A program made the position numbers and the translations under genes. The notes beneath the pieces were generated by a model that saw nothing but the letters and a program-made list of their open reading frames with translations, did no database searches and was not told where the DNA came from. From Agrocybe praecox (Eukaryota; Basidiomycota; Agaricomycetes; Agaricales; Agrocybaceae), in the NCBI GenBank assembly GCA_964017145.1, contig OZ024850.1, forward strand, positions 597,618 to 661,617: a stretch of 64,000 nucleotides of DNA, written 5' to 3'. Every line of letters begins with the position of its first letter. The first letter of the stretch is position 1. Positions 22,107 through 40,936 of the stretch are shown here, piece after piece.

Positions 22107-22996
22107 TCAAGCTTGTACGTCAACGAGCACCGAGCCTTTAGACTCTTTATCCGCAGAAGCACAATCTTCGAAGCGATAATCCTTCCCATCATATTCTCCT
22201 CTGACGAATTTTGCGACTAGGTCCAAAGCATACATGTCGGTGTCGATTGACGCTACTTTATCCCATCTCGTCCAGCCTGGAGTCCCACTAGGGAATCTGG
22301 CTCCTATCTTAGTGGAGACATCAAAGTCGATTATTATAGGATGGCCGGTATCGTCAAGCATGATGTTCCTAGGGTTGATATCATTGTGAACTATGCCACG
22401 TGAGTGGAGGTGGTTTAGTCCCTCCTTGATTCCGGAAAATATAGTATCCACGTCTATAGCAGGACTCCTAAGTAAAATGTGTCAGTGTCAGAGAGATTTT
22501 ATTTGACAGAATATGCTTACGATCCTTGACCCTGAATTGCACCAGAAACCACGTCGTCGAGGCTGTAGTTATACTTTTGAAAACACATTCCTTCAATCAG
22601 GTCATCTTCTCCACGGATACAGCCATAGTATTTGCAAATATTCGGATGTGGGCTCTTGGAAATCATCTCTACCAATTTGATCTCTTTCAAGAAGTTCTCT
22701 GGTATCATACCCGGCTCTGTCTCCTCGTCTAAGAAGAAAATTTGTTTATGAGGGGTTTTTATATGTACTGGAACAAGAGCGGGAAGTTGGAACTCGGTGA
22801 TCCCATCCTTCGCTGCTGGAAATATCTTCGTTCTGGGTATTAGAGTCCCGATCACATCAGCAAAGGCGTCAGAGGGCACGCCGCCTTCCTTTTGGGCTCG
22901 ATATATGTCCTGTCCTTCTCTCCAAACCGCAATGGTACTGCGGTCGCGAAGGAGTTCTGTGTCAAAGATGTTAATAACTTCGAGATTTTCCTTCAT
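22107..22996 (-). CDS. Protein-kinase-like protein, copy 2 (intact)
   Basis: Two exons (22996-22521 and 22467-22107) with one 53-bp intron give 278 aa. Conserved features: SPHPNICKYYGC, EGMCFQKYNYSL, then a catalytic-loop motif IVHNDINPRNIMLDD (HND with Asp and Asn kept) and IIIDFD (DFD in place of DFG), followed by GTPGWTRWD and an Asp/Tyr-containing alpha-F-like stretch. The glycine loop and beta-3 lysine are not obvious, and the protein is short for a kinase, so activity is uncertain; it may be a divergent member of a fungal-expanded kinase-like family. The exon that in copy 1 carries the foldback element is uninterrupted here, showing that the insertion is absent from this paralogue. Confidence 0.75.
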
Positions 22997-24028
22997 GGCA
23001 AGATAGATGGTAGGGAAAGAGAAAGAAGGATACGTGTGGACCCAATTGTCAACTTAGATATAAATCAGATGGCACGTGGAGATTGACCCAAAAGGAACTG
23101 TAGATGTCAGGGTTGCCCACTACGTAGGCACACACACACATGCACATTTGTTCTAAAAAAGCTCTAAGCCACCACAGTTCTTGTCACTCTATTCTGAAAG
23201 ATATGAAGGAGACCAATAACGATGACGCTGATGATGTTTTACTGGACCACGACAACGACCGTCCTGCTGATGGAGTCGATAGTTATATGGCATGGCCGAC
23301 TCCGGACGTGGTTTAAGTCTGTTGGCGTAAAGTTTCATTTGAATAATAACCATCGGTAACCATAAGACAAATCGTCATGAAGACGATGTCACTTTGGTTT
23401 ATGCTTAGCGTACAAGATCAACGCTCCCATCGAATGCAGAGCGCCTGTCAAAGTCGGCTTCAGCGCGTTCTAAAAATAGTTTTCCTCTCTAAGAAAAGAA
23501 AATCATCATCAGCTTGGGTTTATAAACGATTCTGTTGGTAAAAATAAGCCAAAAGGCTGACCTTAAAAAAAGCTTGAAAGATTGACGTTCCGAGTATGTA
23601 ACATGTAGCTCGAGGCTATAAGGATATTGACGAACTTCACCAACCGAACTAGTGGTTACTCCTAACACATTGATGAAGTAACTCTTGTGAAACACCTGAA
23701 GCAATGACATTGGGTGCGTGTGTGGAATTATGTACGTATTATGTACGACAAGTAGTAAAGAATTAAAAGTGTAAGTAAGTATAAAGGGAGATGCAAAAAA
23801 GTTCGAAAGAGCAAAGTTCATGAGTAGTCCGAAAGCGTGCAAAAAACAACTATGTAGTACAAATGGTGAATTGATACAGTGGAATGTCCAAGATTAGGCA
23901 TAAAAGGTGAGTGAGGTCGATGAGCATGAGTGTTCGTGACATTGGAGCGGAGAGGAAGCTCCATTTCATAGCATTTTGTGCGTTTCAGAATTGGCAGGCA
24001 GGCAACCGGGAACATATGGCGCCACCCT
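22997..24028. other. Intergenic region
   Basis: About 1 kb between two minus-strand genes, holding the promoter of kinase-like copy 2 and the 3' flank of the second Kre9-like gene. An A/C dinucleotide run lies near 23130-23145. No supported gene. Confidence 0.35.
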
Positions 24029-24521
24029 TCAATAAGTGATCTTGAAGAATTCGCCGGTGTTGCCTGAATCTCCGAAAACGAGAATCTGGTAGTTCTTGCC
24101 TGGCTTGACTTTGGGTACCGTGATTTGGTGGGAACCCTTGAGAACGTCAATGCCTTCAGCGAGAGGGTGTTCTGGAAGTTTCTGTCAGTATGTAGAACTG
24201 CAGAAGAGAGTTTGTTTTCAACGCACCAAAGTCGAGCAGACTGTCAGTTACAAGGATGATCTTTGCTTCTGTGTTGGTGATCTGCTTGGGTGGGTTGGAG
24301 ACATTCCTATCGTCTGGGTCAGCAAACAAGCGCGGCTGTTTCGCTTTGAGTCGAACGTACCACTTTACGGTCTGGGTAGACCCGACTTTCCAGACTGAGT
24401 GACTGTTGGGGAGGACGACTGGGGGAACGAATACATCGCGCTCCGAGAGCTCAATAGGTGCTCCAGAGACCAAAGAGACGAAGGCGATGATGGCGAAGAG
24501 GATAGTGGTGATAAATTGCAT
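24029..24521 (-). CDS. Small secreted Kre9/KNH-domain protein
   Basis: Three exons (24521-24361, 24306-24227, 24171-24029) give 127 aa. An N-terminal signal peptide (hydrophobic core around TTILFAIIAFVSLVSGA) is followed by the same domain as the gene at 15113: SVWKVGSTQTVKW, then a PPKQITN segment, then YQILVFGDSGNTG just before the stop. Unlike that gene it has no Ser/Thr stalk and no C-terminal hydrophobic tail, so it should be freely secreted. Exon phases match those of the larger gene (2, then 1), which supports common descent. It forms the right outer member of the mirror-image block. Confidence 0.82.
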
Positions 24522-27500
24522 GTTTGAGAACGAAAAAGGAGTTGTTTTGTTGAAAAAGAGGTGAAGGTGACCGTTGGGTGAAGAAAAGTTTGCAGGAAAC
24601 TGAGCGCGTTTTATAATACGCCGGCTAATGGCGTCTGACCTGTGTTGATCGATGGAAACCGTGCCGCACACACAGCCTACTTTGGTTTTCCCACGGTTGC
24701 TTCCTGTGTGCTTCGGCTTCTCGTCCAACGTTACCCTTTCATTTTCTAATCTTAGGATCCTGCTCCAGCGTTATCTCCCTTGTACTGCTCTGGGGGAGAG
24801 CCGTGTTCCGCTGCTCTCGCCAAAAGCTATTGTGCGTCTCTCCTAGCTGCCTAGATCGTCAGTTCTCTGCCCGGAATTGTGCGTCCTCAGGCTTGAAACA
24901 CGTTGGTCCCTTCGAATGAATCACAGCAGCACACAGCACTCTATATCCTGGAATGCGGCTCAGATAGGCGAAAGCCGGGAATGACAGCATAATATCTTAA
25001 TCCGAAGTCGTCTGACGCAGGACTATTTCGCATTGCCTGCTTCCAAAACTCGGTGTCTGGCGAACCATGGCTCAAATCTTTGTAGAAGCTTTGTCAAAAC
25101 CAGATAATAGTCTATTGGCAGTCTTTCCCGAGTCGTGTTGAGCGCCGCTGGTATCAGAAGCAAGTCCTTTACCCCGTCTGACGTTGTCTGATAACAGGCT
25201 ACTACATCTATTTCTGGTGTGATTACTATCGTTGCGATCCTCTGTTCGATGGTCAATTACCGTCCGAGCTAAGGTGGATCATGATGTCGGCGAGTTGGCG
25301 CCGCCCACCCATATTCTGAATATTACGCGGAATGTTTTGCTATGCTATGCTTTACGCTCGCAATATTGTGCTTGGTGGATAATTGCAACTCGATATGACA
25401 GGCTATGATTGTTTTAGAGCTTAAATTTTCATCCAAAATCACATCACACCCTGTCGTACCGTTAAAGTTGGCCGACATAACCACGACTCAGCCAGCCAGA
25501 TAAGCTTATGCCCCAACCATGTGTTTTGAGGCTTGCGGACCCATTCTAAAACAAAACGCGTCTGGGGAAACACAAAATTTCAAACTCATCATTGGACTAG
25601 AAGATACATCAAGAAGCCTTACAGAGTGGATTTCCGTGTTGTATACGTACGACGCACTCTGAAGGATCAGAATTCCGACGTCCGACTGCTCGAAGAATAG
25701 GAATAGGAATAGGACACGGCCTCACCGCTCAGAGTCTACGACGTCGATTTCTTACAAGGATCTTGAGGCTAGTAGGGGGTTAAAAGACTCGGGTGAAATT
25801 TTCACCGACGGTTCGCCAGATTTTCCTTAGATCCTTTCTTCTGGAGGATCGTGAGGAGGATCATAGCACGCGAAAATTCCTCTTAGTTCGATTATTCGGG
25901 ATGATACAAGCGGTTGTGCACTTATGATGTTGATGCGTCCCCGCCGACACGACCTTTATTCAACTTTGGGTTATAATCGACTGGGGAAGACGAAGACGTT
26001 GGAGTATACTCTCTTTCAGAAAGCAAAAACACAAATCCAGGCACTAGCAAGCTTGAACGTGATTGACGAGGACGGAGGAGATCATAAGACCGCATCGAGG
26101 AGGACTCGGTACCAAGATCTCGAGGAAGAGGAAGGATACTAATACTGCTAATATAGAGAATCAGATCTAAAGAATTGAGTTGGCGGTAGCTCACCATCCC
26201 CGGACGAACATCGGTTGCACAAATTAAGCCTCGAGACTAGGAGCAGGCGTCATTCGAAGTTTAATCAGGAGCGCAATCGCCCTCCAGCGAGAGGCCGCCG
26301 CGTCGTTCGGTTGCGGCGCTTGCGAGGCCTGATCAAAAGAAGGATGATAATCGTTGACATAGGTTAGGGGAGAGGGGGGCAGGAGGACGCTCTCAGTCTG
26401 ACAGCCAGAAAAGCACAGTTCCAGTCAATTTGGGAGTAATGGAGCCACACTGTCCATCTGAGGTCCGACAAGGAACGAAAGCGAAGCTTGGTGTACAGAT
26501 TTACTGTATCCTGGATCGCGAAGAAGTCCCACCTCGTGTTGGGATAGAATAGAAGGCTTAACGTACGTGAGGATACAGATGTCACGGGCATGAGAGGCCA
26601 ATGACCATACTATCACTCGACTGGAATATATGCCTATGGTTCAAGCAGAAATTTTTCGCGCTATCAGTGCGAGTGGTTGTCCATCGCATACTTATTAGTG
26701 CGACTCGAGTCCTTCAATCCCAAAAATCGCGCTCGGATGGCCGGTTATGAGTCTGATCCTCCCGGTGTGATTCGTACGTACACAACACGAAAATCCGCAA
26801 TGTTTCTTCTAGCCATTTGATTAAAACCTCTTTATGTTCCTCAGCGGACACGTTGTCTCTATAGCGCTGGGAGACAGAGCGGGCTGCAGCATGTGAGTTG
26901 CGCGCCACATATACAGTATGCTAGCCTGACTTACTATTACTATTCACGATAGCTTCCTGGTTGGTATTGAAGCTGAAGCTTTGAGGAGTATACTTCTCAC
27001 TTGCCCCACAACTTCAAGCCGCACTCCTAACAATTAAGTGGCTACTACAGAACCTTCCAACTTCAACATTTCCGCCCAATGTGATCAATTTCGATATCGA
27101 GGATTCCAAGTTTAAGCTTTTGGAATTACTGTAACTTACTCCATGGTTCACGGCGGACTGTTGTGTGTGTGTTCGTGGTGTGTGTTGGTAATAGTATGTC
27201 GACCAATTCGACAGTCTCCGTCTCCTTCATGAGCGCAATGAAACCTTAAAATCGTATGGATGCAGCCGTATCAAGTCTCGACAACTTTATTAGATCACTC
27301 ATATCCCAGTATGAATAGTTCGAACATCTGAATCGGTATCGGTTTTCTATACTACATACTGGCATCACATTGAAGCTATAATACTAGATCACGTACGACA
27401 TAGCAACACAGCGACTTGGTGCATGCATATACAAATTGTCTGTAGGCATGTCATACTATCTATACTTAGACGACGAATAACTATAACCAATCCACAACAG

Positions 27501-28091
27501 TCAGTGTTGCTTGCGACGACCCGGCGATCGGTTGGGACATACACGCCGCCAAGAGTATCCTGACGATCGACTGGGCTCAGACATATGACATGCGCGCTCA
27601 TTAACAGCTCAGCGCTCATTGAAATAGTACTACGGTACACAAAATTGTTTTGATGACACAACGGAACTATGAGTCTACCGCATGACGTGGGGGTTTGCTC
27701 GAAAAATGCTTTGTTGTAGCACCAGACCTTATTATTCCACAGTCCAGTACTTGATGCCGCGCAAAATTGATTTACACGACATTCTAGAAGGCGCTTTAGG
27801 CATTGAATATTGAGATCTCAAGCTTATAAAATCCAGCTTCATAAGTGGTACTCAATTCTCAACAAGAACGAGCAATATCGTTGGCTTATTAGTAACAGCA
27901 AAGTGAAGTATTTAGCCAGTACTCGTCGATCAGAATGCCAGCCAGCGAAAGATAGAGCATCTCGGCACGCAGAAGTATCACTGCCTTGATTCAATGGCAG
28001 TCACCGCAAAGGCAGGTGTTTCCAGTCAAGAAAGTGACATTTAGAGCCTCCCATAAATAGTTTTCCGTTCTGAGCTGGTCATTGGTCGATA
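24522..28091. other. Gene-poor region, 3.6 kb
   Basis: No gene I can support. Short open frames, such as one of 77 codons on the minus strand at 25023-25256, lack recognisable features. A short GGAATA repeat lies near 25697-25712. No terminal repeats or transposase-like sequence were found. The left end should hold the promoter of the small secreted protein gene. Confidence 0.35.
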
Positions 28092-28980
28092 TCATGGTGC
28101 AGCTATCTGAACTGGAAAATAGTATTGGTCAAAAGACAAAGGAATCTGATTGTCAATACCTAGGGAAGGCAAGTGCGATTTCTCAACCAGTCTGTCATCC
28201 TTAATCAGTTTTGTGAGCGTCAGGTGAGAAAGTGTTTGACATTACCGATAGTGACATCCTCCAGATGGTCGTCAAAGTCGCCAAATGCATCATGCAGATG
28301 TTCCTGGACGTATCGTGCAGCCTCGGAGGGAGAATCAGATGCAACCAATTGGAATCTTGAGTTGGGCGAGAACGCAGCTGGTTCCCCCGTTACCGGTCTC
28401 CAACTGGACGAGGACGAAAGGGAAACATATGGCTATCGGGAAGAAGGTAAGTCGTGCCACTTTACGATAACTTAGAGAGTAGACTTACCACAAGAGCGGA
28501 TTCGCTTGTTCCCATTTTCCGATTGTCGATCTAGGACATGTTAATGCTACATTCGACGATACGGACACATGCAACGTACGACAAACGCAACTGCATCATC
28601 AAAATTTGACTTAATCTTGCTGGCCACTCTCTCTCCGACCGGAGCAAGTGAGGTATCGTCCAACCGCTCGCAGGCTTGATAATATCCCACTACTTTCATC
28701 CCCGATGATCCAGCGTGTTGAGTCGCCTAGGGGCGAATGATCAACGGCTATCGTCCAGACAAACGACAATGACTCGCACCAGGTCAAGTCCGATTTCCAT
28801 CATTGGACTCAGGCTCGTCCAGTGGTGAAGAAGAGGCACCGTGTCTTGTATAGTAACAGAGTTGGTTTGGGAATCTTTGACCCCGAGAAGGACACCGTTC
28901 ACTGGCAAATGGGGATGTTTCGCTGCGTGGAAGAAGACCTTGTAATACGCTTCTGGAGTAACAGTGTAAGAGGTCGCCAT
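28092..28980 (-). CDS. EMC8: ER membrane protein complex subunit 8/9 homologue
   Basis: Five exons (28980-28780, 28726-28580, 28530-28489, 28432-28246, 28159-28092) join in frame to 214 aa, the usual size for EMC8/9 (UPF0172). Diagnostic stretches are YTVTPEAYYKVFFHAAKHPH, VNGVLLG, VPLLHHWTSLSPMMEIGLDL, VVGYYQACERLDD and FGDFDDHLEDV. The fold is MPN-like without the JAMM metal-binding signature, so it is structural and not a protease. In the EMC, EMC8/9 forms part of the cytosolic cap of the insertase that places tail-anchored and multi-pass proteins into the ER membrane. The last exon ends in an unusual tail. It is divergent from RIF1 with about 320 bp between start codons. Confidence 0.88.
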
Positions 28981-29301
28981 CCTTCTCGATGAATTGGATT
29001 GATGTAGCGCGCAAGTCGGTTTCTGGAGACTGGAGCAATGTCCTTTGTCAAGCCTATAGCTGGGTACGGACTATGAAGAATTACTAAATGGGGAACATAG
29101 GTACCGCGCTCATGTGATGTAGAGCAAATAAATGGAAAGCACAGACAAGCAACGCGTAAAACGCGTAAACAAGCGCGTTTAATGAGTGACAGCGTTACAA
29201 TATTCGCGCATGTCACTCGCCTTGTCACTCGTTTCCCTCCTCATTCTCCCATTCTATTTCCCGCTTTCCCCTCATTGTCTTTGTCGTCTCCAAGCGCAAA
29301 G
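28981..29301. promoter_or_regulatory. Divergent promoter with two MluI cell-cycle boxes
   Basis: Two exact ACGCGT boxes at 29152-29157 and 29161-29166, nine bases apart, and a related GCGCGTTT at about 29173-29180. They lie about 125-150 bp before the RIF1 start. In fungi ACGCGT is the site of MBF/DSC1, which drives G1/S transcription, so RIF1 (and possibly EMC8) may be cell-cycle regulated. The motif is seen; regulation is inference. Confidence 0.6.
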
Positions 29302-32300
29302 ATGGCTCTACTTACTCCCCCTAATACCTCCCACCGAATGGACAAAGAGAAAGAAAACAAATATTCCGCTCCATTGGCCGGCCCATCATCGCGCACCGTT
29401 GTATGGGCCATTCAAGATACCTTCCACAGCCTTTCTACACCTCTGAAAGGTGCTACGGTTTCTTCAAAAAAACGTCCGAACAATGTTAAATCCATCCTCA
29501 AGAAGTCCGCTGTCATTAACATTCCCACTACTGAGGATGCCACGACGCAACGCGAAGTCACTCCAGAGCCCTCTGACCCGCTGGTGGATCTTTATTATCT
29601 CGACCATCCAGTGCAGCAAATTCTTGCAGAGGGAATGAGTAATGATGAAGGAGTTTTAGGCGAGATAGTTGAAGGATACAATGTTCTAGCATGCAGGCTA
29701 CGGTCTTGTGTTTCAGATTCCACGGACGCAGACGCGTCGTGGCCCTTGTTCCAGCCCCTTCGCAAGAATGCTCAACCATTCGTAAACGCCATTATCAGAG
29801 ATCTTGGACGTGCTCTAGTCGACCCGATATCTCATCGACGGGATGCAAAAGAGGGAGAAAATGATAACCCAAGGTTCACGCTTCCTTCGCCTCAGAAAAG
29901 TCCCATGAAGAAGAAGGGCGGACTGAATGAAGAGCAAGTCAAATATGCACGAGACTTGTGCACGACATGTCACTCTGTTATTAAGGCATTGTCAGTTATC
30001 TTGTCATTTCCAGCCATTTTTTCCGTTTTCACTGGTACGTCACTATTCACACGCACGCATGTAGCTGGTCATTGACTTATTTCTTCCTCTCTAGAGAAAC
30101 AGTTAAATCAAATCCTTACCACAGTACTCGCCATTCCTCTCGCTGATGAATTACCAACCCCCAATTCGCGAAAAACTTGTGCTTTGGCTATATGGTTAAT
30201 TCAAGTACAGCGTTTGCCAGCGAGCGTGCTTCGCCCAGCCGCAGATAGAATCGCATATGCCCTGCAGAGAGGCATGGATGGTGAACTCGGAAAAGAGGGA
30301 AAGAAAGGCTCTGTGAATGATGGTTTGAAGGTGCATATATTCTTGTGTTTGTTGAACTAAGCTAACGTTTTCGTAGGCCATTTATGATCTGTCCATGCAT
30401 CTCCCTGACGTATTTATCCCTGCATTTACTCCAGTCCTACCCTCCGTCCTCGCTAATCTCCTCGCACCAACTCTGGCTCTACGAGTGCAAGCTTGTCACG
30501 CTTTAGGTGGTTTCGCGTTTGCATCCACTACTATACCACAATCCACTGTCCACACAAAATTATCGAAGCATGTCGCGTCCTATCTAACAAACATTCCTCC
30601 ACCTACCACGAAATCGCCAACGAAGCCAACTGAAGCTCCTATAGTGCGCACACTGCGGACGACTCTGAACTGTGTTGATCCTGTGCATGCTGCACAAGGC
30701 CCTGTTTGGGGAATCAGTGTTCTCGCTAGCTTTATTGCTTTGCTGGGGTCAAGATTGTGTTCTGACGGCAAGGCAAACCGGATCATTTCCACATTGCTTG
30801 GCCTAGGCTTGAAACACAAGAAGAGTTCAGTCCGTGCTCTATGTTGTATAACATGGCGGCCAGTAACGTGGGCATACTTCCAACCGCCTTTGCCTCAAGA
30901 TCCAGAAGACGAGGACGAGGAAGAAGAAAATAGTTTGCGAACTGAACAAGTTAAAGCCATCTATTACAAAATTGTTTCCTCTGTTGTCGATATGCAGGCC
31001 GGCATAGGCATTGTTGCTGCACATCTAGGAACTCCCACTCCCTCCTCCGAGGAGCCCGTTGATAAAGCTTTGGATATCCTGTTCAGCATGACCAAGAAAC
31101 CGAACCAGTCTTGTGACGACGCCGTTGAAGCCCTTCGACATATGACCAGCTTTTATGATTTGGACCAACAGGAAGAATGTGACCCCTGGAATCCTAGTCT
31201 TCTTCTGCCAAAGTCCTTGTTCTGCTCCAGCCCAGGTTTACTTACCGCGGAATTCAAGAGCCTTAGCTCGGCTGTTCGACCGATATTCAATCAACTACCA
31301 ATGATTCACGATATCCGTCCCCTCTTGAGGGAAGAATTGACTATGCCAAACGTGTACACTAAAATAGTTCGTGCGTGGAGGACAGCTCTGGAACGTCTGG
31401 AACTATATGATGATTACAAAGTACCGGTACGCACCTTTTAATCCACACTCTTGTTTTTCTATCTGACTTCGGACTTGTGCAGGATAATTTAGTGGAAGTG
31501 TGGACCAATCTCTTAAAGGCCAACGTTGCTCAGCTGCAAGGTATGTCTTGGCTTTATTTTATTTCTTCTGGACGCCTTTAATTGAATGCAACTCAGCTAC
31601 AGGAGACGATGAGGGACTATCAGGATTGGTCTTTGATGCCGCGAGGACAATAGCCTTCATCGCTCAGGAACGGTTGGACTTCAGGCCAAAAGCTGCTCCG
31701 CAAAACATTCCAATGGCAGCCATGGAAGCGGCCTGCGCTGCTCTCGATTCGGACGACACGATTCCTGATTTGAATATGTCTGCGACATGCAGCGAAGAAG
31801 AGCTTCGTGTACGGGTGATTCAACGTCTGTGGACTGTCATGAAGGAAGTTACCCCATCCACTCTGCTTGAAAGCGTGGCCACGAATTTAATCACAAACCT
31901 TGCGGAAGTCCAAATATCTCTTGTACCTAAGGATGCGAGATTGACCGACGGATTTGAAGACGTGGAAGGAGAACGCTCCAGGGATGCATGGGTTGTGTTA
32001 TGCTTGGATATCCTTTCAGCTTGTGACATCTCCGTTTTCAAATACTTCTGGGGTTACGAGGTTGAAAAGGACGACACCCCTAGCTCGTGGAAATGGTCGA
32101 AAGACTTTACTCAGGCCATCTGGAGAACGAGTGCGTTGAAATGGGCGGAGAACGATGGCTCTTTAGAAGCTGCTATTGTCCTTCTTGGCTTGCCATTCAG
32201 GTAACTGTCTTCTTCTTTTGCTCCATTATAACTGCTGAACATTCTTTTTCAATAGCGATCGACACTCCTGGGGTCTCTGCGGTGGCGATTTCAGTGCCTG

Positions 32301-34245
32301 GGAAGACTTGCTCACGTACGCTACAGGGAAAGCTCTTGATGAAGGAATGGATTCGTATCAGGTGTTGGACCGCGTTGCAGATCACATCAATCGAAACCAA
32401 ACTCCTGGACTTCACCCTGCTACGTCTACTCGACTCATTGATAGTGTCTTCTCGAACATTGAAGCAGAAGATATGCGGGACATTCCAGCACGGGTACTTA
32501 AACTCGTTGCTGACACTTTGTCTGCAACATATCCACCCGAACCAAGGAACAAGCAATTCTCGATGTGGATGTTGCGTTCGCTCACATCGTTTATTGAGCA
32601 CTGCCCTACAGAGCTTTGTTTACGCATCCTACAAATTCTTGAAGATGGTATATGTGACTGGCTCTCTGACGATGCCGCGTTGTTCTCGGAGCATGAGTTC
32701 AACTATGACGTTCGTGAAATTTCTTGTTTCTTTTCTTTACACCGTGCTGAATAATTGGAACAGATCCTTCCGCTTTACCAGCACATATTGGTCCGCGTGC
32801 AGGCTCTACCGGAATCCTTCGACACTCTGCGCGCTCTTGAGAACATACTGGACTCTATCTTCATCAACCGTGCTCCTCCAGGAGCTGTTGAGGCTTTCAC
32901 AGAGTACTGGAAAAATACATATGCCCGCGCATCTCCGCCAGAGCAATGGTCAGAAGCCATCATGCACGCCCTGCAAGCCACAGGCATCGAACCCTTACGC
33001 TCAAGAGCACCTGCTTCTCCCTTAGCACCTGCCTTCATCCCCCTTCTTCGATCTCCTCGAACTCCTGTTTCCTCCTCTTTCTCCACTCCTCCATCAGCCA
33101 TCATCAGACGTGAAGCTCTGTCGAGACCGTCGTCTCCTCAGAGACCCCAAAAAGTCTTTTCTGGTTTCCCAATCGTGCCAACTACCCCCATGTCACCAAT
33201 CCGACGACGCACTAACTCATCCTGCTCATCAAGAACACCCTTGTCAACCATTCAACTATGTATCTCTCCTGGGAAACGTAGACGTCTTTCACATGAAAAG
33301 GTTACTGATCATGACGACGAAAAAGAGAATGCCCTCGTCGAAGAGGTCGCGCCCGTTCTTGATCGTATCGCCAATCCGCAAAGTACTGGCAATAAGCGTC
33401 AGCTCGACAATGAGGATGATGCGGGACCATGTCGACCCATGAAAAAGTTGAAAGGAAGGATGAAGCCTAAGGCTGGTTCTTCGGCTCAGAAATCTCGCTT
33501 CCTTTCTCCTGTGCCTAGTGTTGCTAGCAGCAATGAAAGCGAAGACGAGCGTTGGGTTGAATCGAACCTTATACCTTTCCTTGCATCGGACGCCTCTAAC
33601 CCACTGCAACAAAATGCAAAACTTCCTGCTGTTGGCACAAGGACGAGAAAAGGGACAGCTGTCAACTCCATTTCGGTCGATGGTCTTGCTTTCCAGGTTC
33701 AACTGGCTAACGAACAACGAATCAAGAGTCAGGATAGGGTTGAAACACCCAAAAAGAAGATCGACCTCACAAAGATGCTCACAAGGAGAGCGGTTAGCAT
33801 ACCTGATTCGCTCATGTCTACCACTATGAATCGCAAGAGGAAGAGAAGGGATAGCACTTCTGATTGTGACGTCGACCTCTATGATGCCTGCTCCTCTGAT
33901 CCTCTTCCCAGCCTATCTCTACCTCTTCGAAAAAACGCTAAAACCTACACCTTATCCATTCCTGACTCTGACGTCAGTGTTTGCCCTACTTCATCAGACG
34001 ATGATCCACATTTGGGTCAAGTTACCCCTCATCATCTGATTTCTCCTGCCCTCATCCGCAAAGCCTACAGTGATAAATCTCCGCTCACGAAAAGCGGATT
34101 GACCATCATGCAAGAGCTCTTTGGTGACGATATCCCCAACAGCGATGACTCGAATACCTCTGGGTCAGAGTCTGATTCTCCCATAAAAGATTTCATGGCA
34201 CGTCAACTTCAAAGGACGGGGTCGGCTAGCAAAATTACCACTTAA
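29302..34245 (+). CDS. RIF1: Telomere and replication-timing regulator Rif1
   Basis: Seven exons (29302-30034, 30095-30330, 30377-31426, 31483-31540, 31597-32200, 32256-32709, 32764-34245) give 1,538 aa. The region from about residue 90 to 1,000 is the alpha-helical HEAT-like domain of the Rif1 N-terminal family (Pfam Rif1_N); the last 400 residues are Ser/Pro/basic and acidic, predicted disordered. Near the N-terminus are RTVVW (31-35, fits the RVxF consensus) and KSILKK (63-68, contains SILK), both docking motifs for protein phosphatase 1, the effector through which Rif1 counteracts DDK at origins. Rif1 also acts at telomeres and DNA breaks. I chose the ATG at 29302; an in-frame GTG/ATG extension upstream is not needed. 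The promoter carries two MluI cell-cycle boxes. Confidence 0.85.
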
Positions 34246-34611
34246 ATTAGTATGCAAGTCATTATTTCTATCCACTCAGCTTATTACATTCGCTGCTCTC
34301 TTTTTGTACTTCTAGATTTTTGCTTTGTTGCCCATTGTAATTGTATTTTTCAATAACGTCCATCGAATGAATATCAACAAGTTTTAAATTTCAACCGCGT
34401 TATTACCGGTGACGTGAGTACATATCACATAAATCCTAAAAATACACAACGATTCCATGCGAAAGATAGCTCTTAATGCTCAGCATTCACACTCTCTGTC
34501 CCATTTACCCCGACACTGGCCATTTCTAACTTTAGCACCCTCGGGGTATTTAATCTCACCTCACATGCAGTGAGTTATACGCCTACTCATTCTTTTGTGC
34601 AGCCTCCGACT
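34246..34611. other. Intergenic region between RIF1 and ABC copy 1
   Basis: About 365 bp with the RIF1 3' end and presumably the ABC copy 1 promoter. It shows no clear similarity to the sequence upstream of ABC copy 2, which suggests that the 5' ends of the two ABC genes differ in origin. Confidence 0.35.

Positions 34612-40936
<6,325 letters not shown>

Noticed and set aside
25023..25256. Min-strand 77-codon frame in the gene-poor region
   Set aside because: No domain, signal peptide or flanking exon; similar chance frames occur on both strands nearby.
28173..28475. Plus-strand 100-codon frame
   Set aside because: It is the antisense shadow of the EMC8/9 exon 4, which has family landmarks and clean splicing.
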